Of a stretch of DNA of 64,000 bases, positions 34,014-43,184 are shown one piece after another. A program made the position numbers and the translations under genes. Source of the DNA: Geojedonia litorea (lineage in GTDB: Bacteria; Bacteroidota; Bacteroidia; Flavobacteriales; Flavobacteriaceae); contig NZ_JBHSGP010000005.1 in the NCBI RefSeq assembly GCF_042654525.1, positions 1 through 64,000 on the forward strand, in the 5' to 3' direction. Position 1 is the stretch's first letter. The number at the start of each line of letters is the position of its first letter. Below the pieces are notes generated by a model. It did no database searches and was not told the DNA's origin. It was given only the letters and a program-made list of their open reading frames with translations.

Positions 34014-35018
34014 ATGTATAACTCCAGAATAAAAGGATTGGGCTATTATGTGCCCGACAATGTGGTTACCAATGATGATTTATCAAAATTCATGGATACC
34101 AGTGATGAATGGATTCAGGAACGTACTGGAATAAAAGAACGACGCTGGATTAAAGAAGGGACAAATGACACTTCTGCGGTGATGGGAGCAAAGGCCGCTA
34201 GAATTGCAATAGAGCGTTCGGGTCTCACCAAAGACGATATTGATTTTATTGTATTCGCTACTTTGAGTCCTGACTATTATTTTCCAGGTTGCGGTGTTCA
34301 AATACAAGATATGCTCGACATGAACACTGTTGGGGCTTTAGATGTTAGAAATCAGTGTTCGGGATTTGTTTATGCACTTTCTGTTGCTGATCAATTCATT
34401 AAAACCGGTATGTATAAAAACATATTGGTTATTGGGGCTGAATATCACAGTAATGGGTTAGATAAAACAACTCGAGGACGAGGTGTAACCGTTATTTTTG
34501 GAGATGGAGCAGGGGCATGTGTGCTTTCAAGAGAAGAAGATAACACCAAAGGTATTTTATCAAGTCATTTACATAGTGAGGGTAAATATGCCGATAAACT
34601 TATAGTGGAATCACCAAGTATTGCCCATTGGGTACCAGAAATATTAGAGTCTAAAGAAGAAGATCTGAGTTATTTTCCATATATGGATGGCACGTTTGTG
34701 TTTAAACATGCTGTAGTGCGATTTAGCGAAGTGATTATGGAAGGATTGAAGAAGAATAATCTAAAGCGAGAAGATATTGACATGTTGATTCCGCATCAGG
34801 CTAATTTGCGCATCGCTCAATTTATTCAAAAGAAATTTGGTTTAAGAGATGACCAAGTATTTAACAATATTATGAAATATGGTAATACAACCGCAGCTTC
34901 TGTAATCATCGCGTTAACCGAAGCTTGGGAAACCGGAAAGATTAAAGATGGAGATACAGTTGTTTTAGCAGCCTTTGGCAGTGGCTTTACTTGGGGTAGT
35001 GTTATTATGAAATGGTAA
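34014..35018 (+). CDS. fabH: 3-oxoacyl-ACP synthase III family protein (FabH-like)
   Basis: 334 residues. The KASIII triad is intact: C115 (NQCSGF), H261 (IPHQANLRI) and N291 (YGNTTAAS). TGIKERRW and the late GSGFTWGSV loop also fit. KASIII starts fatty acid synthesis by condensing acetyl-CoA or branched acyl-CoA with malonyl-ACP. It stands alone rather than in a plsX-fabH operon, so it may be a paralogue for special acyl chains. Confidence 0.88.
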   Translation: MYNSRIKGLGYYVPDNVVTNDDLSKFMDTSDEWIQERTGIKERRWIKEGTNDTSAVMGAKAARIAIERSGLTKDDIDFIVFATLSPDYYFPGCGVQIQDMLDMNTVGALDVRNQCSGFVYALSVADQFIKTGMYKNILVIGAEYHSNGLDKTTRGRGVTVIFGDGAGACVLSREEDNTKGILSSHLHSEGKYADKLIVESPSIAHWVPEILESKEEDLSYFPYMDGTFVFKHAVVRFSEVIMEGLKKNNLKREDIDMLIPHQANLRIAQFIQKKFGLRDDQVFNNIMKYGNTTAASVIIALTEAWETGKIKDGDTVVLAAFGSGFTWGSVIMKW

Positions 35019-35041
35019 AACATATCATTTTTAAATAAAAA

Positions 35042-35105
35042 GAAAGCCCAGAACACTGTTCTGGGCTTTCCTGCTATTAACCAACCTAACTAACACTAAA
35101 CTATA
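35042..35105 (-). ncRNA. Candidate short sRNA, UG-rich tract plus terminator
   Basis: Read on the minus strand: a TAGTTTAG near-match to the -7 box, the C-free tract TGTTAGTTAGGTTGGTTAAT, then a 13-bp hairpin (GAAAGCCCAGAAC arms) followed by TTTTTATTT. On the plus side the hairpin lacks a T run, so it is not an obvious fabH terminator. The tract resembles the one at 14843-14857. Confidence 0.4.
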
Positions 35106-35225
35106 AAACGGTTAATTTTATAGTCCTTTTTAACTTTTAAAACTTATCACTTACATATAGACGCTAAAACTTCTTTTTTATTTCATTAATTAACAATTTT
35201 AACTATCAATTAACATATAAAAGTA

Positions 35226-35256
35226 AAAACCCAAAGTGATGACTTCGGGTTTTTTA
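35226..35256. terminator. Orphan bidirectional hairpin
   Basis: Arms AAAACCCAAAGT and ACTTCGGGTTTT (one mismatch), loop GATG, T6 on the plus side. No gene ends nearby on either strand. Confidence 0.6.
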
Positions 35257-35393
35257 TATATTGGGTTCACATTGTTTTCTAAAATAATTTAAAGACTAAT
35301 TCAAATTATTATAAATACGGTATGTGTTTAACAATTAGACGAATAAAAACGCAAATTATTACAGAATAATTGGAAAAGAATCTATATAAAACA

Positions 35394-35426
35394 AAAACCC
35401 GTAGCCAAATGACTACGGGTTTTCTT
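35394..35426 (-). terminator. Terminator of the outer membrane receptor gene
   Basis: Arms AAAACCCGTAG/CTACGGGTTTT (11 bp), 8-base loop. On the minus strand followed by a T-rich tract (TTTTTGTTTT), about 60 bases beyond the stop of the receptor. Confidence 0.8.
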
Positions 35427-35486
35427 ATTTAATAACCAGACATTAACACTAACCATCAACTATTATGCAGGTTATTAAATTTTTGA

Positions 35487-37958
35487 TTATAAAAATCCTC
35501 CACCATCAGATTTAACATCATCATCTCTGTCTTTTCGTGATTTTGCACGATATTTTCCGCCTCCAAAACGATAGGCTAAACTAATATTCCAAGTATTGCT
35601 TTCCCAATTGAATTCCACATCTTGTCTGTAAGGTGCGGTCCCAGTACCTTGAAATTTCATAGTATTAAATATGTCATTGTAATTAAAGCTGAAGGTGCCT
35701 TTGCCCTCAAGGAAATTAACTCTAGCACCTACATTTACAAAATACATGGGCTCAACATCAAATTGTAAACTTTTATTTTGCCCGCGGTAAAAACCAAAGG
35801 CAGTAAGGGTTAAAGCTTTGTTTACAGTAAAATTATTGAACATTCTAAAATTCCAGGCGACGTTATCAACTTCTCTTATTTCAGTAACAATATCATCAAC
35901 TGTTGCTGTTTCAATTGGTGCATTTAAGCGTTCGGCTATTCCTTTTTGAGTTTGTGAATACAAATCGAAACTGGAATTAATATTCCACCACTTAGTAGGT
36001 TTATAATTGGTAGATAATTCAATACCATAAGCCGAAGTATCATCAAAATTATCATGAGTAATAATTACACGACCAGAATTAATATCGCTTCGGTCTACAA
36101 AAATGGCTCTATTAATTTCGTCAGAAATGGCTCTGTAAAATACACCTGCAGTAATACTTCCTTTTTCTAGTTGACGTGTATAATTAACTTCTAATGAATT
36201 AGTGAATTGCGGTACTAAATTGATATTTCCGAATGACGAAACTAAAGGTGTACTCCATTCTTTAATTGGATTCACTTGACCTATTCCTGGTCGATCAACC
36301 CTACGGCTATAGCTCAATTGATATGAGTTTTTTTCAGATGGACTATAGGTGAAAAAAGCTGAAGGATAAACTTCAAAATAATCGTTAGTAAACTCAATTA
36401 TATTAGTTTCATTACTTCCTATTTCAGTTTCCAGAGCAATAGCATCTTCATTTACATTTTCTAACCTTACACCAAGTTGCATGGTCCATTTTTCAAACTT
36501 TTTACTATAAGTTCCATAGGCCGAATAGATGTCTCGCGTATAATCAAAGTTGGTATCTGGTGTTGGCCTTAAATTTCCTTCACTATTGTAGGTTTCTCCA
36601 GTTGAAGAGAAATTAATATCAGAATTAAATAAACGCGCTTCAAGCCCTAATTCTAATTTTACATTTTCAGATAAGGGATTAACGTAATCTAAATTAATGT
36701 TTGAACTCGTTCGATCTGTAAAATTACTGTCTTTATAATCTTGATTTGGGCCTAATAAAAAAACATAGTCCACAGGTGTGGTATCATCAAATATGTTATA
36801 GTCAACTTCTAGCTCAATATTATGGCCTTCTTTATCAAAAAGTAATTTATAATCAAAATTATATTGTGATGATGAATTATCACTTTGGGCTAAAAATAAT
36901 TGACTTTGATTTGCAGACGAATTATTGTAAAACAGAGCATCAGTTCGTCCTTCACTACTGCTATCAGATGTGTTTTGGGTCGTAAAAAATGAGAATGTAT
37001 TTTTTTCGTTTAAATAAAAATCTACTCCAACCTTGTACAAATGTGATTGTCTTTTGTCTAAAAAATTAAAGAATTGCTCTGAATTATCGTCTGGTCTAAA
37101 TACATTACCTACATTGCTGTACTTTGAAATGTTATTGCTGTAATTCGCATAAAAGTTAAATTTACCATTACGATAATTGGTGTTTATAGAACTGTTGAAT
37201 TTAGGGTTCCTTTCATGACTTAATCCCACACTAATATTACCATTAAACCCTACCATTGTGTTTTTATGTAGAACAATATTAATGATACCGCTCATGCCTT
37301 CTGGATTGTATTTTGCAGAAGGATTGGTAATTAGTTCAATAGATTTAATAGCAGTTGATGGAATTTGCTTTAAAAGTTGAGCTGTTGGAATGTTAGATAT
37401 TTTTCCGTCAACCATAACTCTTACATTTTGATTACCTCGTAAACTAATATCTCCAGTTTGAGCATCAACACTTACCGATGGAATGCCAACCATAATATCA
37501 GAGGCTGTTCCGCTAGCTGCTAAATCCTTGCCAATAGTGATTACTTTTCTGTCTACTTTTTGTTGAATGGTTGAAACTTCGGCAACCACAGTAACTTCAT
37601 CAAGACCTGCTGCCTCTTCTTCCAAAGGAATATCACCAAGTTCTACTTTGTAATTGCCTCTGCCTATATTAACTTCTTTGATTACAGTTTTGTAACCAAT
37701 ATATTGGATACTTACTAGAATTTTGCCATCTGGGATATCCCCAATTTTAAACTGTCCATCGTCGTCGGTGATACCACCAGTTACGATAGTTCCGCTTTCA
37801 TTTTTAATAACTACATTCACATAAGGTAAAGGCGTGTTTAAATTGATATCAATTACTTTGCCTGAAATTGTACCTTCACGCTCTTCGCTATAGATTGTTG
37901 CTTGGGTGCTAAACGTGTATAATGAAAATAAAATACACAGAAAGAATAGTTTCTTCAT
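35487..37958 (-). CDS. TonB-dependent receptor-like outer membrane protein (CarboxypepD_reg + plug + OMP_b-brl_3)
   Basis: 823 residues. Signal peptide, then a CarboxypepD_reg domain (about 30-115; GKVIDINLNTPLPYVNVVI), a plug-like domain (about 140-235; VSVDAQTGDISLRGNQNVRVMVDG, then LITNPSAKYNPEGMSGIINI), and a 22-strand-type barrel to about residue 800 ending LAYRFGGG. A short charged tail follows. Family role: TonB-dependent uptake or signalling at the outer membrane. Substrate unknown, no SusD partner adjacent. An ECF-like promoter motif lies upstream. Confidence 0.9.
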   Translation of the reverse strand: MKKLFFLCILFSLYTFSTQATIYSEEREGTISGKVIDINLNTPLPYVNVVIKNESGTIVTGGITDDDGQFKIGDIPDGKILVSIQYIGYKTVIKEVNIGRGNYKVELGDIPLEEEAAGLDEVTVVAEVSTIQQKVDRKVITIGKDLAASGTASDIMVGIPSVSVDAQTGDISLRGNQNVRVMVDGKISNIPTAQLLKQIPSTAIKSIELITNPSAKYNPEGMSGIINIVLHKNTMVGFNGNISVGLSHERNPKFNSSINTNYRNGKFNFYANYSNNISKYSNVGNVFRPDDNSEQFFNFLDKRQSHLYKVGVDFYLNEKNTFSFFTTQNTSDSSSEGRTDALFYNNSSANQSQLFLAQSDNSSSQYNFDYKLLFDKEGHNIELEVDYNIFDDTTPVDYVFLLGPNQDYKDSNFTDRTSSNINLDYVNPLSENVKLELGLEARLFNSDINFSSTGETYNSEGNLRPTPDTNFDYTRDIYSAYGTYSKKFEKWTMQLGVRLENVNEDAIALETEIGSNETNIIEFTNDYFEVYPSAFFTYSPSEKNSYQLSYSRRVDRPGIGQVNPIKEWSTPLVSSFGNINLVPQFTNSLEVNYTRQLEKGSITAGVFYRAISDEINRAIFVDRSDINSGRVIITHDNFDDTSAYGIELSTNYKPTKWWNINSSFDLYSQTQKGIAERLNAPIETATVDDIVTEIREVDNVAWNFRMFNNFTVNKALTLTAFGFYRGQNKSLQFDVEPMYFVNVGARVNFLEGKGTFSFNYNDIFNTMKFQGTGTAPYRQDVEFNWESNTWNISLAYRFGGGKYRAKSRKDRDDDVKSDGGGFL

Positions 37959-38006
37959 TTTTTGATTGATTGATTGATGAATTGTAATTTTGATTGTTAC
38001 TACATA

Positions 38007-38032
38007 GACGTTTACTTTGGTATTGTGTTACC
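38007..38032 (-). promoter_or_regulatory. ECF-like promoter before the outer membrane receptor
   Basis: Minus strand: GGTAACA, then CGTC at 38010-38007 with the same GTAAC-to-CGTC distance (16) as at the serine hydrolase. Lies about 50 bases before the ATG. Confidence 0.42.
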
Positions 38033-38064
38033 GAATTTAACAGAGCTTAACAAATTTTTAACAA

Positions 38065-38427
38065 ATGAAGAAAAAAACCTTGGTTTTTGGAGCCTCATTA
38101 GACCGGGCTCGTTATAGCTATTTTGCGATTCAAAAATTGGTGCAATTGGGACATGAAGTTAAGGCGTTTGGTGAGAGGAGAGGTGAGGCTTTTGGTGTTT
38201 TAATAGGCTCAGAATTAAAGCCTTATAGTGATATAGACACTATAACGCTTTATATGAATGCCAAGAACCAAAAAACATTTTATAAGTATTTGGTTGGCTT
38301 AAACCCCAAACGGATCATCTTTAATCCAGGTGCTGAAAACCCAGAGTTTTATAAAATTCTGGACGAAAATCACATCCAATATGAGGTGGCTTGTACCTTG
38401 GTATTATTGTCTACGAATCAATATTAA
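38065..38427 (+). CDS. CoA-binding domain protein (YccU-like)
   Basis: 120 residues, a single Rossmann-like CoA_binding_2 domain: FGASLDRARYSYFAIQKL at the N-terminus and FNPGAENPEF later. Role unknown in this family. It overlaps the 3' end of the convergent symporter gene by 24 bases. Confidence 0.85.
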   Translation: MKKKTLVFGASLDRARYSYFAIQKLVQLGHEVKAFGERRGEAFGVLIGSELKPYSDIDTITLYMNAKNQKTFYKYLVGLNPKRIIFNPGAENPEFYKILDENHIQYEVACTLVLLSTNQY

Positions 38428-39840
38428 GCCTAGAAACGTAAGTGCACCATTAAGAATTAAAATGAAGAATCCAAATTCAAACCCTAACCACTTTAAACTA
38501 TTCACACTAATGATATAAGATAAAATTGGTGATAAAATTGCAATAAATGGAACCAACTTGTCTTTCACTTTTAATTTAGTAAATAGCCCAAAAGCATATA
38601 AACCCAATAATGGGCCATAGGTATAGCCGGCAAAAACAAAAAGTTTTGCAATAACACTTTCATCTTTAATTACATATTTAAATGCTATAATAACGAGTAT
38701 TAATAAAATTGAAATTAAAACATGAATTTGTTTTCTCACTCTTACTTGTTTCTGTTCATTATATTTTTTTTCAATATTTAAAATATCGATACTAAATGAA
38801 GTCGTAAGTGCGGTTAATGCACTATCTGCACTACTATATGCAGCAGCAATTAAACCTAACAAGAAAAGCGAAAAAACTCCTATGCCTAGATGATTTTTAG
38901 CCAAAATAGGAAATAGGTCATCTTTATTGGCATCTATACCATTTTGTTGTGCATAAATAGTAAGAAGTAATCCTAAACTTAAAAACACAAAATTGACGAT
39001 AGTGAGCACAATGGTAAACCAGAACATATTTTTTTGTGCGTCTTTAAGTGTTTTGCAAGTAAGATTTTTTTGCATCATATCTTGGTCTAAACCAGTCATG
39101 ACAATAGCTATAAATGCACCTGAAATAAACTGTTTCCAAAAGTAATCACCAGATTTAAAATCGTCAAAGAAAAAAATTTTAGACATATCACTTTCAAGAA
39201 TGTATCCTAGCAGATTTCCACCACTAATACCAAGGTCATGACTCACATAATAAATGGTTGCTCCTACACCAATAAGCATAAATAAGGTTTGAAGAGTATC
39301 GGTCCATACAATGGTTTTGATGCCAGACTTAAAGGTGTAAAGCCAAATAAGTAATACAGTAATGGTTACAGTTTGCCAAAATTGGATTCCTAAATCATCA
39401 AATAGGATAATCTGTAAAACGTTTGCAACTAAATACAATCTAAAACTAGCTCCGACAATCCTAGAGATTAAAAAAAACGAGGCGCCAGTTTTATATGAAT
39501 AATTTCCAAAACGTTCTTCTAAATACGTGTAAATAGAGGTAAGATTGAGTTTATAATACAGAGGTAGAAGCACGGTTCCTATGACTAAATAACCAACAAT
39601 ATAGCCCAATACCACTTGCATGTAGCTAAACTGTGATGCCTCAACCCAACCTGGTACCGAAATAAATGTAACACCAGAAAGTGAAGCGCCAATCATTCCA
39701 AAAGCGACTAGATACCATGGTGATTGCTTGTCAGCATTGAAAAAAGTGGCATTAGTAGATTTTTTTCCAGTGAAATATGAGATTAAAATGAGCACTCCAA
39801 AATAAGAGGCTATGAGAAGTATAATTTGAGTAGAATTCAT
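38404..39840 (-). CDS. Sodium:solute symporter (SSS family)
   Basis: 478 residues with about 13 hydrophobic segments. GMIGASLSGVTFISVPG near residue 50 and the FSLFLLGLIAAAYSSADSALTALT segment are typical for SSS transporters (Na+-binding helices). The transported solute cannot be read from sequence. ATG 39840 start. Divergent from recR. Confidence 0.9.
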   Translation of the reverse strand: MNSTQIILLIASYFGVLILISYFTGKKSTNATFFNADKQSPWYLVAFGMIGASLSGVTFISVPGWVEASQFSYMQVVLGYIVGYLVIGTVLLPLYYKLNLTSIYTYLEERFGNYSYKTGASFFLISRIVGASFRLYLVANVLQIILFDDLGIQFWQTVTITVLLIWLYTFKSGIKTIVWTDTLQTLFMLIGVGATIYYVSHDLGISGGNLLGYILESDMSKIFFFDDFKSGDYFWKQFISGAFIAIVMTGLDQDMMQKNLTCKTLKDAQKNMFWFTIVLTIVNFVFLSLGLLLTIYAQQNGIDANKDDLFPILAKNHLGIGVFSLFLLGLIAAAYSSADSALTALTTSFSIDILNIEKKYNEQKQVRVRKQIHVLISILLILVIIAFKYVIKDESVIAKLFVFAGYTYGPLLGLYAFGLFTKLKVKDKLVPFIAILSPILSYIISVNSLKWLGFEFGFFILILNGALTFLGLILIRRQ

Positions 39841-39906
39841 AGAGAATTTAATTAATGAGCAAAATACAAATTACAATTGTATAATCAATTCTTAATTGTA
39901 AAATCG

Positions 39907-39914
39907 TAAATTCG
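39907..39914 (+). promoter_or_regulatory. -7-like box TAAATTCG before recR
   Basis: One mismatch to TAnnTTTG, ending 4 bases before the recR ATG, which would give a leaderless message. Confidence 0.35.
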
Positions 39915-39918
39915 CAGC

Positions 39919-40536
39919 ATGGAGTTTTCGTCAAAATTATTAGAAAAGGCTGTAAATGAAATGTCTCAACTTCCGGGAATCGGGAAACGTACAGCTTTAC
40001 GTTTAGTCTTGCACTTATTGCGACAGCCAAAAAGTCAAACCCTTGAGTTGGCAGACGCATTACAAAACATGCGTAATGACATCAAGTTTTGTAAAAGTTG
40101 TAATAACATAAGTGATTCCGAATTTTGTGAAATTTGTGCAAACCCAAATAGAAACTCAGAATTGATTTGTGTTGTTGAAGACATAAGGGATGTTATGGCT
40201 ATTGAAAATACCAGTTCTTTTAAGGGATTGTATCACGTATTAGGAGGGAAAATTTCTCCAATGGATGGTATTGGCCCTAATGATTTGAACATACAGCCTT
40301 TAGTCGAAAAAGTAAAACAAGGCAGAGTCAAGGAACTTATTTTTGCCTTGGGTTCTACTATGGAAGGTGACACCACAAATTTTTATATTTATAAGCAAAT
40401 TCAAGATTTTGATATTACAACTTCAACAATTGCTAGAGGGATATCAGTTGGTAATGAACTGGAATATACCGATGAGGTCACTTTAGGCAGAAGTATTATA
40501 AACAGGATTCCTTTTGAAGTCTCCTTAAAATCGTAA
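39919..40536 (+). CDS. recR: Recombination protein RecR
   Basis: 205 residues. Helix-hairpin-helix (LPGIGKRTALRL), a four-Cys zinc finger (CKSC ... CEIC) and a Toprim domain (CVVEDIRDVMAIE, then GGKISPMDGIGP). It works with RecO in RecF-pathway gap repair, loading RecA. Length typical. The glycosyltransferase gene follows after 7 bases. Confidence 0.96.
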   Translation: MEFSSKLLEKAVNEMSQLPGIGKRTALRLVLHLLRQPKSQTLELADALQNMRNDIKFCKSCNNISDSEFCEICANPNRNSELICVVEDIRDVMAIENTSSFKGLYHVLGGKISPMDGIGPNDLNIQPLVEKVKQGRVKELIFALGSTMEGDTTNFYIYKQIQDFDITTSTIARGISVGNELEYTDEVTLGRSIINRIPFEVSLKS

Positions 40537-40543
40537 TAGTTTT

Positions 40544-41650
40544 TTGAAGTTATCCATCGTCATAGTAAATTATAACGTTCGCTATTTTTTAGAGCTATGC
40601 TTAAATAGCGTTAAAGCGGCTACAAAAACCATTAATTCCGAAATTATTGTTGTAGATAATGCGTCTGTAGACGGGAGTTGTGACATGGTCAAATCCTTAT
40701 TTCCTGAAGTTGTATTAGTAGAAAATGTTGAAAATGAAGGGTTTTCAAAAGCAAATAATAAGGGTGTTAAAATTGCAAAGGGTAAATTTATATGTATTCT
40801 TAATCCTGATACCGTTGTTGCCGAAGACACATTCACCATTCTTTTAGATTTTGCACAACTACAAAATAATCTCGGAATTTTAGGCTGTCGTTTAATTGAT
40901 GGTAGAGGACATTTTTTGCCAGAAAGTAAACGCAATGTTCCATCGCCAAAAGTTGCTTTTAAAAAATTAATCGGAAATTCTAAATACTATTATGCAAATC
41001 AAATTGAACAATTTAATGTTGCAAAAACTCCAATTTTAGTAGGGGCTTTTATGATAATGAAGAAAGAAATCTTTGATTCGGTGGGAGGTTTTGATGAAGA
41101 TTATTTTATGTATGGAGAAGACATAGACCTTTCTTATAAAATACACCAATTGGGTTATGACAATTTTTATAATGGTACTACAACGGTAATCCATTTTAAA
41201 GGAGAGAGCACTTTACGTGATAAAAATTATGCTAAACGATTTTATGGTGCCATGGAACTTTTTTATAAAAAGCATTTTAAAAGCCGTGCTTTGATTAACA
41301 TTCTAGTATTGTGTGGAGTTAGGTTAGTTTACCTGTTCCGTCAAAAGCCAAAAGAATTCAAAATGTCTGTAAATAATTATGTATTGATATCTGAACAGTT
41401 TCCATTAGGTTTAAAAGAAGCGCTAAATCATCCTGTATATATGTGTAAAACTATGGGTGCCGTAGATATTAACACTGAAATTATTTTAGACAGTAATTTC
41501 CTGGATTTTAAATCTATAATTGATTATTACAATGATAAAGAGATTAATAAAATGGCAAGATTTAAGATTCTTCCAAAAAACTCTAATTTTATCCTTGGAA
41601 GTAACAGCTCCAAAACACGAGGAGATGTCATTATTTTCAAAAGTAATTAA
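40544..41650 (+). CDS. Glycosyltransferase family 2
   Basis: 368 residues from TTG 40544, reading (M)KLSIVIVNYNVR, the canonical GT2 start. No ATG is available in frame between the recR stop and this point. GT-A features: VDNASVDGS, ENEGFSKANNKG, ILNPDTVV (DxD equivalent) and the GEDIDLSYKI segment late in the domain. The acceptor is probably a cell-surface polysaccharide; rhamnosyltransferase-like members share this pattern. Confidence 0.9.
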   Translation: MKLSIVIVNYNVRYFLELCLNSVKAATKTINSEIIVVDNASVDGSCDMVKSLFPEVVLVENVENEGFSKANNKGVKIAKGKFICILNPDTVVAEDTFTILLDFAQLQNNLGILGCRLIDGRGHFLPESKRNVPSPKVAFKKLIGNSKYYYANQIEQFNVAKTPILVGAFMIMKKEIFDSVGGFDEDYFMYGEDIDLSYKIHQLGYDNFYNGTTTVIHFKGESTLRDKNYAKRFYGAMELFYKKHFKSRALINILVLCGVRLVYLFRQKPKEFKMSVNNYVLISEQFPLGLKEALNHPVYMCKTMGAVDINTEIILDSNFLDFKSIIDYYNDKEINKMARFKILPKNSNFILGSNSSKTRGDVIIFKSN

Positions 41651-41685
41651 TTATTAAAATGATAAGTAAATAGACGATTATTTAT

Positions 41686-41693
41686 TAATTTTG
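41686..41693 (+). promoter_or_regulatory. -7 box TAATTTTG of the E2 gene
   Basis: Exact TAnnTTTG match, 37 bases before the ATG at 41731. No clear -33 TTG at the right distance. Confidence 0.5.
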
Positions 41694-41730
41694 CAAACGA
41701 TAACCTTAAAAACACCTTTGTACTAGAGAT

Positions 41731-43071
41731 ATGGCAAAATTTGAACTTAAGCTTCCTAAAATGGGAGAAAGTGTTGCAGAGGCAACAATTACTTCTTGGT
41801 TGAAAAATATTGGTGATACAATTGAAGCCGACGAAGCGGTTTTTGAAATAGCTACAGACAAGGTAGACAGTGAAGTGCCGAGCGAAGTTGATGGCGTTTT
41901 GATTGAAAAATTATTTGAAGTTGATGACGTAGTTCAAGTTGGACAAACCATTGCCGTTATAGAAACAGATTCAGAAGTCGCTGCACCTGTTGAATCCCCC
42001 CAAGCTCAAATCGAACCTATTGAAGTTGAAAAAGAGGCTCAGTCTGTTGCCGAAGTTGCTAAAACTATAGAGGTTGCAAAGGAGGTTGTAGCTCCTGTGG
42101 TGTCAAATGGTGAACGTTTTTATTCTCCGTTGGTAAGAAATATAGCTAAACAAGAAGGCGTTTCCCAATCAGAATTAGATGCTCTTGAGGGTACCGGTAA
42201 AGATGGTCGCGTGACTAAAGATGATATTTTGAGCTATATAGAAAATAGATCTGCTCAACCACAAGTAAAATCTGTCCCAACACCAGAAGTTAAATCTGTC
42301 CAGCCTTCGCAAACAGAGCCTAAAGTAGTTGAAACGCCTAAACCAACACCTGTTGTTAGCGGTGAAGATGAAATAATTGAAATGACCAGAATGGGTAAGC
42401 TTATTGCTCATCATATGGTCGAATCGGTTAAAACTTCAGCTCATGTTCAAAGTTTTATTGAGGCAGATGTTACTAAAATTTGGAATTGGCGTAATAAAGT
42501 CAAAGATGAATTTTCAAAACGAGAAGGTGAAAACTTAACATTCACTCCAATTTTTATGGAAGCCGTCGCAAAATCGCTTCGTGATTTTCCAATGATGAAT
42601 ATTTCTGTTCAAGGAGATTCTGTAATTAAAAAGAAACATATCAATTTAGGTATGGCTACATCTTTGGCAGATGGAAATTTAATTGTTCCAGTAATTAAAG
42701 ATGCCGATCAGCTTAATCTTGTTGGGATGACTAAAAAGGTTAATGATTTGGCCAACCGTGCACGTTTAAATCAATTAAAACCAGACGATATTCAAGGTGG
42801 TACTTATACCGTAACCAATGTTGGTAGTTTTGGAAGTATCATGGGAACACCTATAATTAATCAGCCTCAAGTAGGTATCTTGGCTTTAGGTGCTATACGT
42901 AAAGTGCCTGCAGTTGTAGAGACTGCTGAAGGTGATTTTATTGGAATACGCTATCGCATGTTTTTATCCCATTCATATGATCATAGAGTCGTAAATGGAG
43001 CATTAGGTGGGCAATTCGTAAAGGCTGTTAAAGACTATCTTGAAGCTTGGGATCCCAAACGTGAAATTTAA
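41731..43071 (+). CDS. 2-oxo acid dehydrogenase E2 (dihydrolipoamide acyltransferase)
   Basis: 446 residues. A lipoyl domain (about 1-78) with the lipoylated Lys in ATDKVDSEV, a long linker, a peripheral-subunit-binding domain (about 130-170; SPLVRNIAKQEGVS), a Pro/Val-rich linker, and the catalytic CoA-acyltransferase domain (about 215-446). The active-site motif reads DHRVVNG where most E2 enzymes have DHRxxDG. Likely branched-chain or 2-oxoglutarate/pyruvate E2; which one cannot be decided, since E1 and E3 are not adjacent. Confidence 0.9.
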   Translation: MAKFELKLPKMGESVAEATITSWLKNIGDTIEADEAVFEIATDKVDSEVPSEVDGVLIEKLFEVDDVVQVGQTIAVIETDSEVAAPVESPQAQIEPIEVEKEAQSVAEVAKTIEVAKEVVAPVVSNGERFYSPLVRNIAKQEGVSQSELDALEGTGKDGRVTKDDILSYIENRSAQPQVKSVPTPEVKSVQPSQTEPKVVETPKPTPVVSGEDEIIEMTRMGKLIAHHMVESVKTSAHVQSFIEADVTKIWNWRNKVKDEFSKREGENLTFTPIFMEAVAKSLRDFPMMNISVQGDSVIKKKHINLGMATSLADGNLIVPVIKDADQLNLVGMTKKVNDLANRARLNQLKPDDIQGGTYTVTNVGSFGSIMGTPIINQPQVGILALGAIRKVPAVVETAEGDFIGIRYRMFLSHSYDHRVVNGALGGQFVKAVKDYLEAWDPKREI

Positions 43072-43094
43072 TAATACAATATAATCCTTTCTAA

Positions 43095-43122
43095 AACCTA
43101 ACCTTTAAACGGTTGGGTTTTT
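43095..43122 (+). terminator. Terminator of the E2 gene
   Basis: Arms AACCTAACC/GGTTGGGTT (one G-U) with a 7-base loop and T5. It runs straight into the next promoter box. Confidence 0.75.
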
Positions 43123-43123
43123 A

Positions 43124-43131
43124 TATTTTTG
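43124..43131 (+). promoter_or_regulatory. -7 box TATTTTTG of the exonuclease gene
   Basis: Exact TAnnTTTG match immediately behind the E2 terminator, about 54 bases before the preferred ATG. Confidence 0.55.
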
Positions 43132-43184
43132 TTCTCTATGTTGTAGAATGCCCAAACGGCAAACGACTTAACAGTACTAATATA

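Larger units (their letters stand above)
35019..35486. other. 468-base gene-free region with three hairpins
   Basis: AT-rich, no ORF of note on either strand. It holds three terminator-like hairpins (35042-35070, 35226-35253, 35394-35423). Two are flanked by similar sequences (TAACCA... TAACACTAA... on the plus strand), see the ncRNA candidate. Confidence 0.75.

Noticed and set aside
43113..43184. Upstream start of the exonuclease
   Set aside because: It lies within the terminator and promoter region and precedes the probable transcription start.
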